Positions 1 through 7,312 are shown, counted from the first letter of the stretch. The stretch is DNA of 12,108 nucleotides from an uncultured Lentisphaeria bacterium (GCA_913042885.1 CAJWLW010000123.1:1-12108); one strand, 5' to 3'. Translations and numbers: made by a program. The notes: generated by a model from the letters alone, not told the origin.

Positions 1-253
1 ATGCGCTTGCCGGCGATCGCCTGGCCGTTGAGCTCGAGCCGTAAGGCATTGGGCAGCCAGCCGCGGACCCGGTTGGTATTAATGCGGCCGCGTAAGAAGA
101 GGTATGGCGCTTTCTCATTGCTCGACATCGGGACCTGGAAGGAAACCGTGTGTGCCTGTTGCGGAAAAATTTCGGGGCCGCGAGAATGGGCATGGACCGC
201 ACGGGACTTTGGCCACGACCGTTACCATCGCCGAGCACCATGGGAATCATCAT
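1..253 (-). pseudogene. N-terminal part of an unrecognised beta-rich protein, frameshifted, runs off left edge
   Basis: On the minus strand, directly after the CBM9-like gene, a GGAGG (rc of about 254-258) precedes several ATG codons (253-251, 250-248, 241-239). Translation gives a short non-hydrophobic leader and then, after one frame change at about 173-183 in a G/C run, a coherent stretch containing HTVSFQVP, PYLFLRGRINTNRVRGW and LRLELNGQAIAGKR up to the window edge. The pattern of alternating strands with an L-x-L-x-NG turn resembles N-terminal beta-sandwich domains of secreted carbohydrate-active proteins, but I do not recognise the family. In the uninterrupted frame a TAA (rc of about 223-225) blocks reading, so as given the gene is broken; adding one base in the G/C run would join the leader to the coherent part. 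It could instead be the continuation of the upstream CBM9-like gene, split from it by the TAATAA stop pair. Confidence 0.4.
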
Positions 254-265
254 CCTCCGGCTTTA

Positions 266-945
266 TTACCACGCCACAGTCGTCGGCGTGACAAACGTTT
301 GCTGCCGGGCGGGCATGGTATCGGCATCAGAGAGTGCGACTGTGGAATTGACGTTTTTCCCTGTCGGGCCTTGAAGCTGCCCAGCAGTGAAAACGGCAGG
401 AACACCTCGACGATGTAGCCGGTCTGCGTGCGCCGCGCGGCCACCTCGCACTGGCCGCCGTGCGGCATGCCTTCGGGGACGTAGAAGTAAACTTCCGGAT
501 CCGTGAGAATCTCGCCGCTGCCGGGTTCCGCCAGGTTGCCGGGGCTGATGACCAGGTGATACTGGCCGTTGCCCAGCGCATTGCGTTCGGGCTCGTCCTG
601 CGGTGCCAGGTCGATGAAGAGATTGGCATGATCGCCGTTGTAAATCGCATTGCCGGTATACGTCTGTACGAAAACATCGTTGACAACGACAGCGGCGAAA
701 AAGAGACCGGCGGGCCGCCAGGCGAGTTGAATGGTACCGTTCAGATCATCGATGCCGGTATAATCATCGGTGCCCCAGGTCGCATGCGCGGGGTCGGTCA
801 TAGTAAGCGGGTTCGGCACCGCCGCCCAGTCATCAAGCTCACCGTCGATCCGGATGACGGGATCGACGTCGAAAGGAATGACATGGAAGTCAACCGCCGC
901 AGCCCAGCCAAGGATGAGCAGGAAAACGAGACATGAAAGCCGCAT
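266..945 (-). pseudogene. Secreted CBM9-like (carbohydrate-binding family 9 type) protein with a frameshift
   Basis: Starts at ATG 945-943 with a weak AGG about 10 bases upstream. Residues 1-17 form a hydrophobic Sec signal peptide ending in WAAA. The rest matches the general layout of CBM9-type domains: IDGELDDW (33-40), a WRPAGLFFAAVVVND strand pair (76-90), NGDHANLFIDL (103-113) and TGYIVEVFLPFSLLG (175-189). After residue 197 the frame stops making sense (it ends in basic nonsense at 250), while the next frame continues with the expected DADT-x-PARQ...TVAW end and stops at TAATAA (268-263). The shift lies at the T5 run 354-358 (A5 in the gene); one extra A restores a protein of about 226 residues. 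Such proteins bind glycans outside the cytoplasm or form accessory domains of glycan-degrading enzymes. The final strand usual after the tryptophan is missing, so the gene may also be truncated. It sits just upstream of another broken minus-strand gene. Confidence 0.65.
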
Positions 946-1104
946 GATTCATGGCCTGAATTATGCAGGTTAGCTTAATGCCCGCAAAGAAAAGGCGATT
1001 CGCGGTCCACGCACGCTCCGGCGGCACTTCGTGCAACCGTTCCTATGACTGCATTTGAAAGCATTGTCCGCGATATTGACAGACACCCCGGCGTAACGAG
1101 CCGC

Positions 1105-1313
1105 TTACTCGATCGGCGTGATCGTGATCTCTGCTACCGTTTTCAGCTTCTATCGATCAACGCTGCCCTGGCAGCAGCAATTTTCTGGTCCAGTACCATG
1201 CTGGAGATCAACCTGTGTGCCTGTTCGGCATCCATGCTTCTGAACTGCTCACGATTCGCCTCATAGAAGGCTGCGATCTCCGCATCATCGACGGCGCCCG
1301 CAGTCAGTATCCC
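1105..1313 (-). pseudogene. C-terminal remnant of a PpiC/SurA-type peptidyl-prolyl isomerase or chaperone
   Basis: On the minus strand from about 1313 the translation reads GAVDDAEIAAFYEANREQF, followed by an alanine-rich helix with LISSMVLDQKIAAARAALID. This resembles the 'V-x-D-x-EI-x-x-YYE-x-x-x-x-x-F' helix-turn and following helix of SurA/PrsA/PpiC-type periplasmic foldases. The annotated frame stops at TGA 1145-1143. If one base is added at about 1150-1151, the reading continues KLKTVAEITITPIE and stops at TAA 1107-1105, a typical hydrophilic C-terminal end. The N-terminal part is missing: upstream of about 1313 the sequence is clearly plus-strand coding. So this is a truncated and frameshifted remnant with no start codon of its own. 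Assignment to the foldase family rests on the helix motif only; the isomerase domain itself is not present. Confidence 0.5.
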
Positions 1314-1613
1314 CAGGTGCGCGCCACGCTGACGCTGGTAAAGCTGCCGGGCCATCCTATCTTGACTGCCGGCGGCATGGACGACAACTGGCCGAATCAC
1401 TATGCGCCGATCGAAATCCTGGTGAACGGCACCAGCCTGTTCAAAGGCAAGACGGATTTTCCGGACAACGAGTGGGACACCCGCGACTATGAGATTCCAC
1501 CGGGCATTCTGAAGGTGGGCGACAACAACGTTGTTGTCCGCAACCTCGGCGACTCCGCATCACCGTCGCCGTGGTTCGGTATCGCCTTCCTCAAAATCGC
1601 GGACACACAATGA
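1300..1613 (+). pseudogene. C-terminal fragment of a sugar-binding-like beta-sandwich protein
   Basis: Coherent coding begins at about 1300-1320 (VRATLTLVKLPG) and includes GGMDDNWPNHYAPIEILVNG, LFKGKTDFPDNEWDTRDYEI, GDNNVVVRNLGD and SPWFGIAFLKIA, ending at TGA 1611-1613. This alternation of beta strands, with ILVNG, a D-x-WDTRDY motif and a closing VVVRNL...WF strand pair, is typical of jelly-roll (galactose-binding-like) domains at the end of secreted glycoside hydrolases and related proteins. The frame stays open upstream to 1215, but that part is antisense to the chaperone remnant and has no sensible start or ribosome binding site. I therefore read it as an N-terminally truncated remnant. 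Internal starts at GTG 1317 or ATG 1377 are possible but lack convincing ribosome sites. Its stop overlaps the start of the downstream VOC gene (ATGA), so it was once the promoter-proximal partner of that operon. Confidence 0.5.
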
Positions 1614-2050
1614 AGCTGCACCCACATCGCTGTCTGTTTGTTGTCTCCGACATGGACACCTCTCTGGCGTTCTATCGGGACCTGCTCGGAATGCGCCTGA
1701 CCCGCGATGCCGTACGCGAAGGGCCAAGCTACGATGAGATCCTGCAGACCGATGGCGCGCGGGTTCGTGTCGCGTTCGTCGAAGCGGAGGCGGACGGGTA
1801 TCCCCTCGAGCTTGTCGAATACCTGCGGCCGAAGAGCCGCAAGAGGTCTCGCAAGATGTCAGACGTGGGTGCCGTGCGCCTCTGTTTCGAGGTCGACAGC
1901 GTGGCGCGAACGCTGAATACGCTCAAGCGTCGCGGGCTCCGACAATGGCGCGGGCCGATCATCCTCGAGCGCGACGGCGAGAAGGTCGCGAAACTGCTGT
2001 ACGTGAGCGATCCGGACGACATCGAAGTCGAATTCATCCAAATGCTATGA
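1610..2050 (+). CDS. VOC superfamily (glyoxalase/dioxygenase-fold) protein
   Basis: 146 residues. The start ATG at 1610 overlaps the preceding TGA as ATGA, so translation is probably coupled to the upstream fragment. The first half carries the classic VOC signature VVSDMDTSLAFYRDLLGM (11-28) and a YPLELVEY strand (64-71) with Glu68 or Glu70 as a possible metal ligand. The second half repeats the fold with AVRLCFEVDSVARTLNTL (88-105) and closes with DPDDIEVEFIQ (134-144), where Glu139 or Glu141 sits in the usual C-terminal metal-ligand strand. His4 or His6 could be the N-terminal ligand. The His usually starting the second-half 'H-x-x-F-x-V' strand is replaced by Arg90, so the metal site is atypical. 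The family includes glyoxalases, epimerases, extradiol dioxygenases and resistance proteins; the reaction here is unknown. The RraA-like gene follows after 18 bases, pointing to a shared small-molecule pathway. Confidence 0.85.
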   Translation: MKLHPHRCLFVVSDMDTSLAFYRDLLGMRLTRDAVREGPSYDEILQTDGARVRVAFVEAEADGYPLELVEYLRPKSRKRSRKMSDVGAVRLCFEVDSVARTLNTLKRRGLRQWRGPIILERDGEKVAKLLYVSDPDDIEVEFIQML

Positions 2051-2068
2051 ACCCGGGAGAAGATTGAC

Positions 2069-2716
2069 ATGAGTGACAACCTTGCACAACGTCTCGAGCA
2101 ATGTTATTCCGCCGCCGTTTATGATGTATTGAAAAACCGCGGTTTCGCAGAACAGACACTGCCCATCGATATCAAACCGATTGAGCCGACCTGGAAAGTT
2201 GCCGGCCGGATCTGGACGGTAAGCGGCCGCGCCCAGGCGGCAGATCCACATGAGACCCTGCTGCAGTGGACCGGCATGTTATCAAAGGCCCCGGGCGAAC
2301 ACGTGGTCATCTGCCAACCGAACGACGCCACTATCGCGCACATGGGCGAGCTCTCGGCCGAGACGATGCTTTCCCGCGGCGTCCGCGGTTACATCGTCGA
2401 CGGCGGCTGCCGTGATTCCGAGTATATCATCCGCTTGGGGTTCAAGGTCTTCTGCCGCTACTTCACGCCGCACGACATCGTCGGGTGCTGGCTGCCCGAG
2501 GGCTTCGGCGAACCGATCGACATCGGCGGCGTGACGATCGCCACCGGCGACTATGTGCTCGGCGATCGCGATGGCATTGTCATCATCCCCGGCGACCTTG
2601 CTGAGCCGGTGGTCGAAGAGACCGAAAAGGTGATGCAAACCGAGAGCCTGGTGCGCAAAGCGATCCTGCAAGGCGAAGATCCGCAGCAGGCGTACCTCGA
2701 CCACGGCATGTTCTGA
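2069..2716 (+). CDS. RraA / 4-hydroxy-4-methyl-2-oxoglutarate aldolase family protein
   Basis: 215 residues, complete. ATG 2069 follows a good GGGAGAAG ribosome site with about 6 bases of spacing. The fold is recognisable throughout: HVVICQPND (78-86), GELSAETM (93-100), the catalytic and metal-binding segment VDGGCRDSEYI (110-120) with the invariant Arg115-Asp116 pair, and GDRDGIVIIP (165-174), matching the 'A-D-x-DGVVVVP' strand of the family. Members are either the RNase E inhibitor RraA or divalent-metal class II aldolases that split HMG or oxaloacetate to pyruvate. Retention of the Arg-Asp pair and the adjacent VOC gene favour an aldolase or decarboxylase-type enzyme over RNA-decay control; this is inference. 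The N-terminal helix LAQRLEQCYSAAVYDVL and the C-terminal helical tail are of usual length. It converges on the carbon-nitrogen hydrolase gene. Confidence 0.88.
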   Translation: MSDNLAQRLEQCYSAAVYDVLKNRGFAEQTLPIDIKPIEPTWKVAGRIWTVSGRAQAADPHETLLQWTGMLSKAPGEHVVICQPNDATIAHMGELSAETMLSRGVRGYIVDGGCRDSEYIIRLGFKVFCRYFTPHDIVGCWLPEGFGEPIDIGGVTIATGDYVLGDRDGIVIIPGDLAEPVVEETEKVMQTESLVRKAILQGEDPQQAYLDHGMF

Positions 2717-2785
2717 CTGAACTGCGGCTGGTCCGAGCGGCTCTTGCGGGCTGCCTCGCAGACGGCAATGTCGGCAATCATCTCG

Positions 2786-3814
2786 TCATGATCCTGCGGC
2801 GTCACCGCCGTCGGCTCGAGCCTCTTGTTGGCCTGACGGGTCCTGACCGGCTGATTGTTGCCTGGCAAAGCGGACCGTGCGCGTATCTTTCTCCTTGCCG
2901 GATCGCTCAATGAGCGGTCCATACAGTTCCGGCCGGCGAGTTGTCAACCAACGTTGTCCCGTGCACATGTCGAGACGATCCGGGTCAAGGTCCGCCACGA
3001 CCATTGCATCCCGCGGCGCCCACGTCTCGGACAGAATGTCGCCGTAGGGGTCGAGGATCATGGCGTTGCCGGTGCGCACCTCGTCGTCATCAACACCCAC
3101 ACCATTGCTGTAGACCAGGAACAGCCCATTGTCATGAGCTCGAGCCGGGAGCCAATGCATCAACCATTCTCGCCCCTTGGGCCCACGGAATTCAGCCTCG
3201 ATCGCGGCGGCATCCCGGTCTCGGTTTTCCCACAGCTGCGGGTCGATCTTGCCCATGCAACGGGGACTCGGTGAATTGCACCCGCCTGTCTGGTGCGGCG
3301 CCAACAGGATTTCCGCGCCCTTCAGCGCCGTAATCCGCACATTCTCACCAATGTTATTGTCATAGCAGATGAGAACACCTACGCGGGCGCCCTGCGGGAT
3401 ATCGAACACCGTGTACGCATCGCCAGACTTCATATGCTCGCTGATGAAACAGTGGATCTTGCGATGGCTTTCAACACGACCGTCCGGCATGGCGACGACA
3501 TAGGTATTATACAGTTCTCCGGCATCGGTGATCTCGATGAGTCCGGCACCAATGGTCATGTTATTGGCCGCTGCGAGTGTGAGCAGCTCCTGCGTCGACA
3601 GGCCGGCCGGAACAGGCTCGGCCAGGGACTCGATCTCTGCCCTGGCGAGCTTCCTCACATGCCAGTAGCCGGTTATGCACATCTCCGGAAAAACAATGAG
3701 GTCCACGCCTTGCGCAGCGGCCTCCTTAACGAACGATCGAATTCTCCCCAAGTTAAACGCTTTGTCTCCAGGAGCGTGAGTGAACTGGATAGCAGCGGCC
3801 TTGATTCCTTGCAT
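2786..3814 (-). CDS. Nitrilase-superfamily carbon-nitrogen hydrolase
   Basis: 342 residues as read. ATG 3814-3812 has AGGAG seven bases upstream. The catalytic triad of the superfamily is intact: Glu44 in IVFPEMCITGY, Lys119 in HRKIHCF and Cys150 in VGVLICYDNN. These enzymes hydrolyse amides, nitriles or carbamoyl groups through a cysteine thioester in the cytoplasm. After Cys150 there is a longer-than-usual insertion rich in charged residues (about 180-217), followed by LPARAHDNGLFLVYSNG (222-238). The family-like core ends near residue 316 (DTRTVRF). Residues 317-342 (Gln/Gly/Ala-rich, AT-richer third positions) look out of frame: the neighbouring frame from about 2860 down to about 2720 has strongly GC-rich third positions and a sensible helical sequence (TPQDHDEMIADIAVCEAARK). 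A one-base frameshift near 2855-2862 is likely. The function of this member is unknown; the active site should be unaffected. Confidence 0.88.
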   Translation of the reverse strand: MQGIKAAAIQFTHAPGDKAFNLGRIRSFVKEAAAQGVDLIVFPEMCITGYWHVRKLARAEIESLAEPVPAGLSTQELLTLAAANNMTIGAGLIEITDAGELYNTYVVAMPDGRVESHRKIHCFISEHMKSGDAYTVFDIPQGARVGVLICYDNNIGENVRITALKGAEILLAPHQTGGCNSPSPRCMGKIDPQLWENRDRDAAAIEAEFRGPKGREWLMHWLPARAHDNGLFLVYSNGVGVDDDEVRTGNAMILDPYGDILSETWAPRDAMVVADLDPDRLDMCTGQRWLTTRRPELYGPLIERSGKEKDTRTVRFARQQSAGQDPSGQQEARADGGDAAGS

Positions 3815-3997
3815 CGCCTTACTCCTGTGTCCTCTGACAAAGATTCATGGACCAACGGTGAGATGAACAGCCCGGAGCGGTCCCGCGGTGGCGGGAGAGC
3901 TTTCGGGGTCGATCGATCGATCCGGTTGTCATTGCCCGTAATACAATTTCGGTTGCCGCTTCAATCAAACGACTCCGCAAGCCGGCCCTGTTCCGGC

Positions 3998-4801
3998 TTA
4001 CTCCGCTGCCTCTTGTTCACCGTTACCGATCAGTTCTTCGAGACAATCATCGGCCAAGGGCTCGATTGGTGTGAAATCACGGTGTGCAATCCATTCCTCG
4101 CGGTTGAATTGTCGGATATGATTATCAACCTGACAAAGGGAAAGATAAACGATGATCCGTCCAAATGGGCTGATGTTTGGAGGGCTTGCGTGAACCATCA
4201 GGGATGAAAACAGGAGGACACTGCCGGCCGGACCAGTTGGCGCAACACAGCCACCCTGTTCCGCCAGTTCGGTTACGGTTTCCCGATCCAGTGTCCACAG
4301 CGGATAGCTGGTGGTTTCAAGGTCGTGCCCTGCATCAATGACGCCGAGTTTGTGGCTGCCTGGAATAAACAAAAGGGGCCCATTGGCCGCAGTCACATCA
4401 TCAAGAAATACAGCGATATTCATGGCCCTGGGTTCCGGCATGTCATCGTCGCGTTTCCACGTGCCATAGTCCTGATGCCATTGCCAGACGTCACCGTCGA
4501 AGGCGACTTTGGCATTGACTTTATACTGGTGTATGTAGACCTGTCCGTCGAGCAGCTGGCATACAGGCCCGATCAACCTCGGGTGGCAACCAAGGCGCAT
4601 GAAGGCTTCATTGTACGTGTGGGCCGCGAATGCCGTGCGGGCAACACCGGAACTTTCCCTCCAGACTTCCTCGCGGTCCATAGCATAGACATCAGACGCG
4701 GCGTTTTTCAGGACCTTTGCCTCTGCACTGGAAAACGTGTTGGGAAAAAACAGATACCCTTCGTCCTCAAATTGGGCTACTTCTTCTGCTGACAGTTTCA
4801 T
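3998..4801 (-). CDS. PhyH/EctD-type Fe(II)/2-oxoglutarate-dependent dioxygenase
   Basis: 267 residues, complete, ATG 4801-4799 with a weak purine-rich ribosome site (AGGGTGACGTGGA). All key features of the PhyH fold are visible: the N-terminal VAQFEDEGYLFFPNTF (8-23), the iron ligands His109 and Asp111 in WQWHQDYGTW, the following MPEPRAMNIAVFLDD strand (121-135), NGPLLFIPGSHK (140-151), the distal iron ligand His204 in SLMVHASPPNIS and the 2-oxoglutarate-binding Arg215. These enzymes hydroxylate small substrates (phytanoyl-CoA, ectoine, proline, alkylphosphonates, cyclic intermediates). The 'W-H-x-D-x-x-TW...MP-x-x-RA-x' and 'NGPL-x-x-IPGSH' segments are closer to ectoine hydroxylase-like members than to mammalian phytanoyl-CoA hydroxylase. 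No ectoine synthesis gene is present, so the substrate is open. The gap of 183 bases to the hydrolase gene allows either a shared transcript or separate promoters. Confidence 0.88.
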   Translation of the reverse strand: MKLSAEEVAQFEDEGYLFFPNTFSSAEAKVLKNAASDVYAMDREEVWRESSGVARTAFAAHTYNEAFMRLGCHPRLIGPVCQLLDGQVYIHQYKVNAKVAFDGDVWQWHQDYGTWKRDDDMPEPRAMNIAVFLDDVTAANGPLLFIPGSHKLGVIDAGHDLETTSYPLWTLDRETVTELAEQGGCVAPTGPAGSVLLFSSLMVHASPPNISPFGRIIVYLSLCQVDNHIRQFNREEWIAHRDFTPIEPLADDCLEELIGNGEQEAAE

Positions 4802-4935
4802 TCCACGTCACCCTGTTGTTGTCATGGGGCATAAAGCAATGGGACATGCTTGTCTAATCTACGCCTCTTCTTTTTCTTGACCAACACAAAATTAACGGGT
4901 GATATGCCTACCACCCGGACGACACGGAAAAGCCC

Positions 4936-4972
4936 GATACCTTCAGTGGCGGCGGGCGCCCCACCCGGTATC
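4936..4972 (-). terminator. Possible intrinsic terminator of the usp-permease operon
   Basis: An imperfect nested hairpin lies 40 bases beyond the permease stop. The outer arms are GATACC (4936-4941) and GGTATC (4967-4972); the inner arms are GTGG and CCAC around a very GC-rich GGCG/CGCC core. On the minus strand the hairpin is followed by GGGCTTTTCC, so the T tract is only four bases long. The strong GC stem fits a terminator, but the short T run makes this uncertain. Confidence 0.4.
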
Positions 4973-5011
4973 ACCATTGAACTGCCGAGGCACACGTGGG
5001 GAACGCCCTAC

Positions 5012-6439
5012 CTATTCAGCCTGTAACAGTTTCATCAAAAGAAGTACATAAACCGTTGCCATAAAAATCTGCACGACGGCATAGGGGAAGGCCTTCTTGA
5101 CAAAAGCGCCGAAGGACATCGGCAACTTGTACTTGTGAATGATCGTCACCGCCACCAGGGTCGAGGCACTGCCGATTGGCGTCAGATTGCCACCGAGATT
5201 AGCGCCAAAGACCACCGCCCACCACAACGCCGAGCTGCTCTCCACGCCCTGCGCCCCCAAGATCTGCGCCAGCATCGCCGCCAACGGGATGTTGTCGGTC
5301 ACCGAACTGAAAACCGCCGAGGAAACCAGCAGCGCCCCGGTACCGAAGCTGCTCTTGCCGTCGCCGATTATCTTCGTGATCCCTTTACCGATCAGATCCA
5401 ATACATGGGCGTGCTCCATGACATTGATCACCACAAAGAGGGCCATGAAAAAGATGATCAGGTCCCAGTCCACGGCCTTATAGAATGGGGCGACCTCGTG
5501 CTTGTAACACAGCAGCATGATCAGGGCAAAGGCCAGCGCCACAAAACTCATGCCCAGGAGTTTGATCACCGGCAGTACCGAAACCGTCGCAATAGTCAGG
5601 ATAAAAAGCAGCAGCATCACCGCGCCGAAGAAAAACAAGCCCCTGCTCTCAATGCGGTCGTTCTCATCGAAGCCAGAAACCAAAAAAGCCGCCTCTTTTT
5701 TCTCCTCTTCCGTTGCCAGTCTGTCGATCCCGAAGAGCTTAGCCCCCATCAGAAGGGTCACGACTGTGGCCACCGCAACATAAGGGCTGGCAACAATAAA
5801 AAATTTGACAAAGCTGATGCCCGCGGCGTTACCGACAATGATGTTCGGCACGGAACTGATCAGGGTCAGCAGCCCGCCGATATTCGTCAACAGCCCTTCT
5901 ATAATCAGGAAGCCCAGCAGCTTGTCCATGCGTCCCAGCTTCTTTAACGAGACGCCTGTCAGGGACCCCACAATGATCATCGCCGTCACATTGTTCAGCA
6001 CCGCGGAAAAAACCACCGTCATCAGGCCGTAATACCACAGCAGCTTGAGCGGATCGCCTGTCGAGGCCTTGGTCAGCTTGATGGCAATCCAAGTGAAAAG
6101 CCCGGAACGCGAAGTGACATCGACAAAAATACTCGAACCGACAATAAGACAGATCACGCCCCAGTCGATGGCCGGGATAAAGACGGGCATGGTGATGTGA
6201 TGCCCGTTTGGCAACGTGACATCGCCGAAAGGCAGGATGCCCATGGCCGCTGCCAGCAGAAGGCTGACCACCGCGAACAGGCCGACGATCACCGACTTCT
6301 TGGCGTGCAGCTTCTCCTCCAACGCCAGGCAGGCGATCATCGCCACCAGAAGAAAAGCGAAGATAAAGGTGGTGCTGCCGAACTGCGGCGTCCCGTGCCC
6401 CGCTCCGGCAGTGCTCGCGGACAGTAGTGTTGCGGTCAT
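5012..6439 (-). CDS. ArsB/NhaD/P-protein-type (ion transporter superfamily) membrane permease
   Basis: 475 residues, complete; ATG 6439-6437 follows AGGGA at seven bases. Hydrophobic helices occur at about 24-40, 50-67, 88-106, 137-160, 175-198, 212-233, 269-289, 296-311, 324-340, 365-392, 404-430 and 450-470, so roughly 12 membrane spans. The two inverted repeats of the superfamily are evident: SAVLNNVTAMIIV (145-157) with TNIGGLLTLISSVPNIIVG (185-203) in the first half, and FSSVTDNIPLAAML (377-390) with GGNLTPIGSASTLV (416-429) in the second. A cytoplasmic charged loop (240-266) separates the halves. Relatives export Na+ for H+ (NhaD), arsenite (ArsB) or move organic anions; the 'L-x-x-x-PNI-x-x-G-x-AAGISF' segment resembles the P-protein branch. 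Substrate is undetermined. The tandem universal stress protein gene lies 12 bases upstream, so the two are cotranscribed and the Usp may regulate transport. Confidence 0.9.
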   Translation of the reverse strand: MTATLLSASTAGAGHGTPQFGSTTFIFAFLLVAMIACLALEEKLHAKKSVIVGLFAVVSLLLAAAMGILPFGDVTLPNGHHITMPVFIPAIDWGVICLIVGSSIFVDVTSRSGLFTWIAIKLTKASTGDPLKLLWYYGLMTVVFSAVLNNVTAMIIVGSLTGVSLKKLGRMDKLLGFLIIEGLLTNIGGLLTLISSVPNIIVGNAAGISFVKFFIVASPYVAVATVVTLLMGAKLFGIDRLATEEEKKEAAFLVSGFDENDRIESRGLFFFGAVMLLLFILTIATVSVLPVIKLLGMSFVALAFALIMLLCYKHEVAPFYKAVDWDLIIFFMALFVVINVMEHAHVLDLIGKGITKIIGDGKSSFGTGALLVSSAVFSSVTDNIPLAAMLAQILGAQGVESSSALWWAVVFGANLGGNLTPIGSASTLVAVTIIHKYKLPMSFGAFVKKAFPYAVVQIFMATVYVLLLMKLLQAE

Positions 6440-6451
6440 AGACTTGTCCCT

Positions 6452-7312
6452 TTAGATCATCAGAATCGGAATTTCCCGCAGTTCGATAGCCAGGGGATAG
6501 GCAAGCCCGTGCATCGCCAGCTGGTCCTCGTCCTTGCTGTGCATCACCAACAGGTCGGCCGATTCTTTCTCGATATGTTGACGATACTGCTTCAAGTGAT
6601 GGCCAAACTCCACAATGCACTTAAGCTCTATCGGCACCCCCGCTTCCCGGAGTACCGCCACACAGGAGTTGACATAATCCCGCGGCTGCTTGAGCAGCTG
6701 CAACGCCAGGCTCTCCCGGGCCTCCTCCGTATCGATGGTTGGAATCCTGGAAATCGCCTCCAGGTAGCGCTCGAAAACCGTGTCATCCTCGATGTGCATC
6801 AGGAAGAGCTTCCCCTTCTCTTCGGTAAACTTGACGGCGTAATTGACCAGGGCATGGTCATTGCTCAGATGATCGGTGGCGGCTATGACCACATTCGTAT
6901 TCTCAAGCGCGTGCTCATAGGCCCGCCCGGCCTCCGGGTGCGGCACCACCAGCACCGGCATCGGCACCCGCTGCACAATGATGTCCAAGTGTTCGCCCAG
7001 GCTGTGGGGAAAGCGCCAGGCCCTGCTATGCAGATTGCGGTAGCTGCAGATGAGGTCCGGCGACTCTTTCTCGATCAAAATCTGCAACTCCTCCGTTGTC
7101 CGGAACTGATCACCCGTGACCATGGTCCAGTTCAGGTCCTCACCCTCGCCGAGTACAGCGGCAAAGCCTTTGACCTTCTCAGTAAACGCTGCCGCACCTG
7201 CCGCGTCAAGGTCCGTCACTACCAGAACGGAATGAATTCCAGGATCCGCATGATGAAAGACATCCCGAATCGCGGATCGAAAAACACTCTCAAATTGATC
7301 AACTTGTGGCAT
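6452..7312 (-). CDS. Tandem universal stress protein (UspA family)
   Basis: 286 residues, complete; ATG 7312-7310 is preceded by GAGG at eight bases. Two Usp-like alpha/beta units are visible. The first covers about residues 25-125, with SVLVVTDLD at its start and SPDLICSYRN...VQRVPMPVLVVPH at its end. The second covers about 135-286, with NVVIAATDHLSND, LFLMHIEDD, and KESADLLVMHSKD...LREIPILMI. Both keep the final 'P-x-x-V/M' strand, but neither has the G-x2-G-x9-G-S/T nucleotide loop that ATP-binding members show after 'V-M-G'. It therefore probably belongs to the non-ATP-binding type, or its ligand site differs. It is soluble and cytoplasmic. It is the first gene of a two-gene operon with the downstream ion permease, and partnership of Usp proteins with transporters is known in other bacteria, which suggests a sensing or regulatory role here (inference). 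Confidence 0.85.
   Translation of the reverse strand: MPQVDQFESVFRSAIRDVFHHADPGIHSVLVVTDLDAAGAAAFTEKVKGFAAVLGEGEDLNWTMVTGDQFRTTEELQILIEKESPDLICSYRNLHSRAWRFPHSLGEHLDIIVQRVPMPVLVVPHPEAGRAYEHALENTNVVIAATDHLSNDHALVNYAVKFTEEKGKLFLMHIEDDTVFERYLEAISRIPTIDTEEARESLALQLLKQPRDYVNSCVAVLREAGVPIELKCIVEFGHHLKQYRQHIEKESADLLVMHSKDEDQLAMHGLAYPLAIELREIPILMI

Noticed and set aside
460..936. Plus-strand open frame of 158 codons
   Set aside because: Antisense to the CBM9-like gene, which has a signal peptide and domain motifs.
3905..3925. GATC-rich run (GATCGATCGATC) as a methylation-linked or origin-type site
   Set aside because: A single short cluster without DnaA boxes or replication genes nearby; most likely chance.
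3293..4207. Plus-strand open frame of 304 codons
   Set aside because: It is antisense to the hydrolase and the dioxygenase and crosses the gap between them; its composition is typical of a shadow frame.
5135..5947. Plus-strand open frame of 270 codons
   Set aside because: Antisense to the permease; it is His/Gln/Arg-rich, as expected from the reverse of membrane-helix codons.
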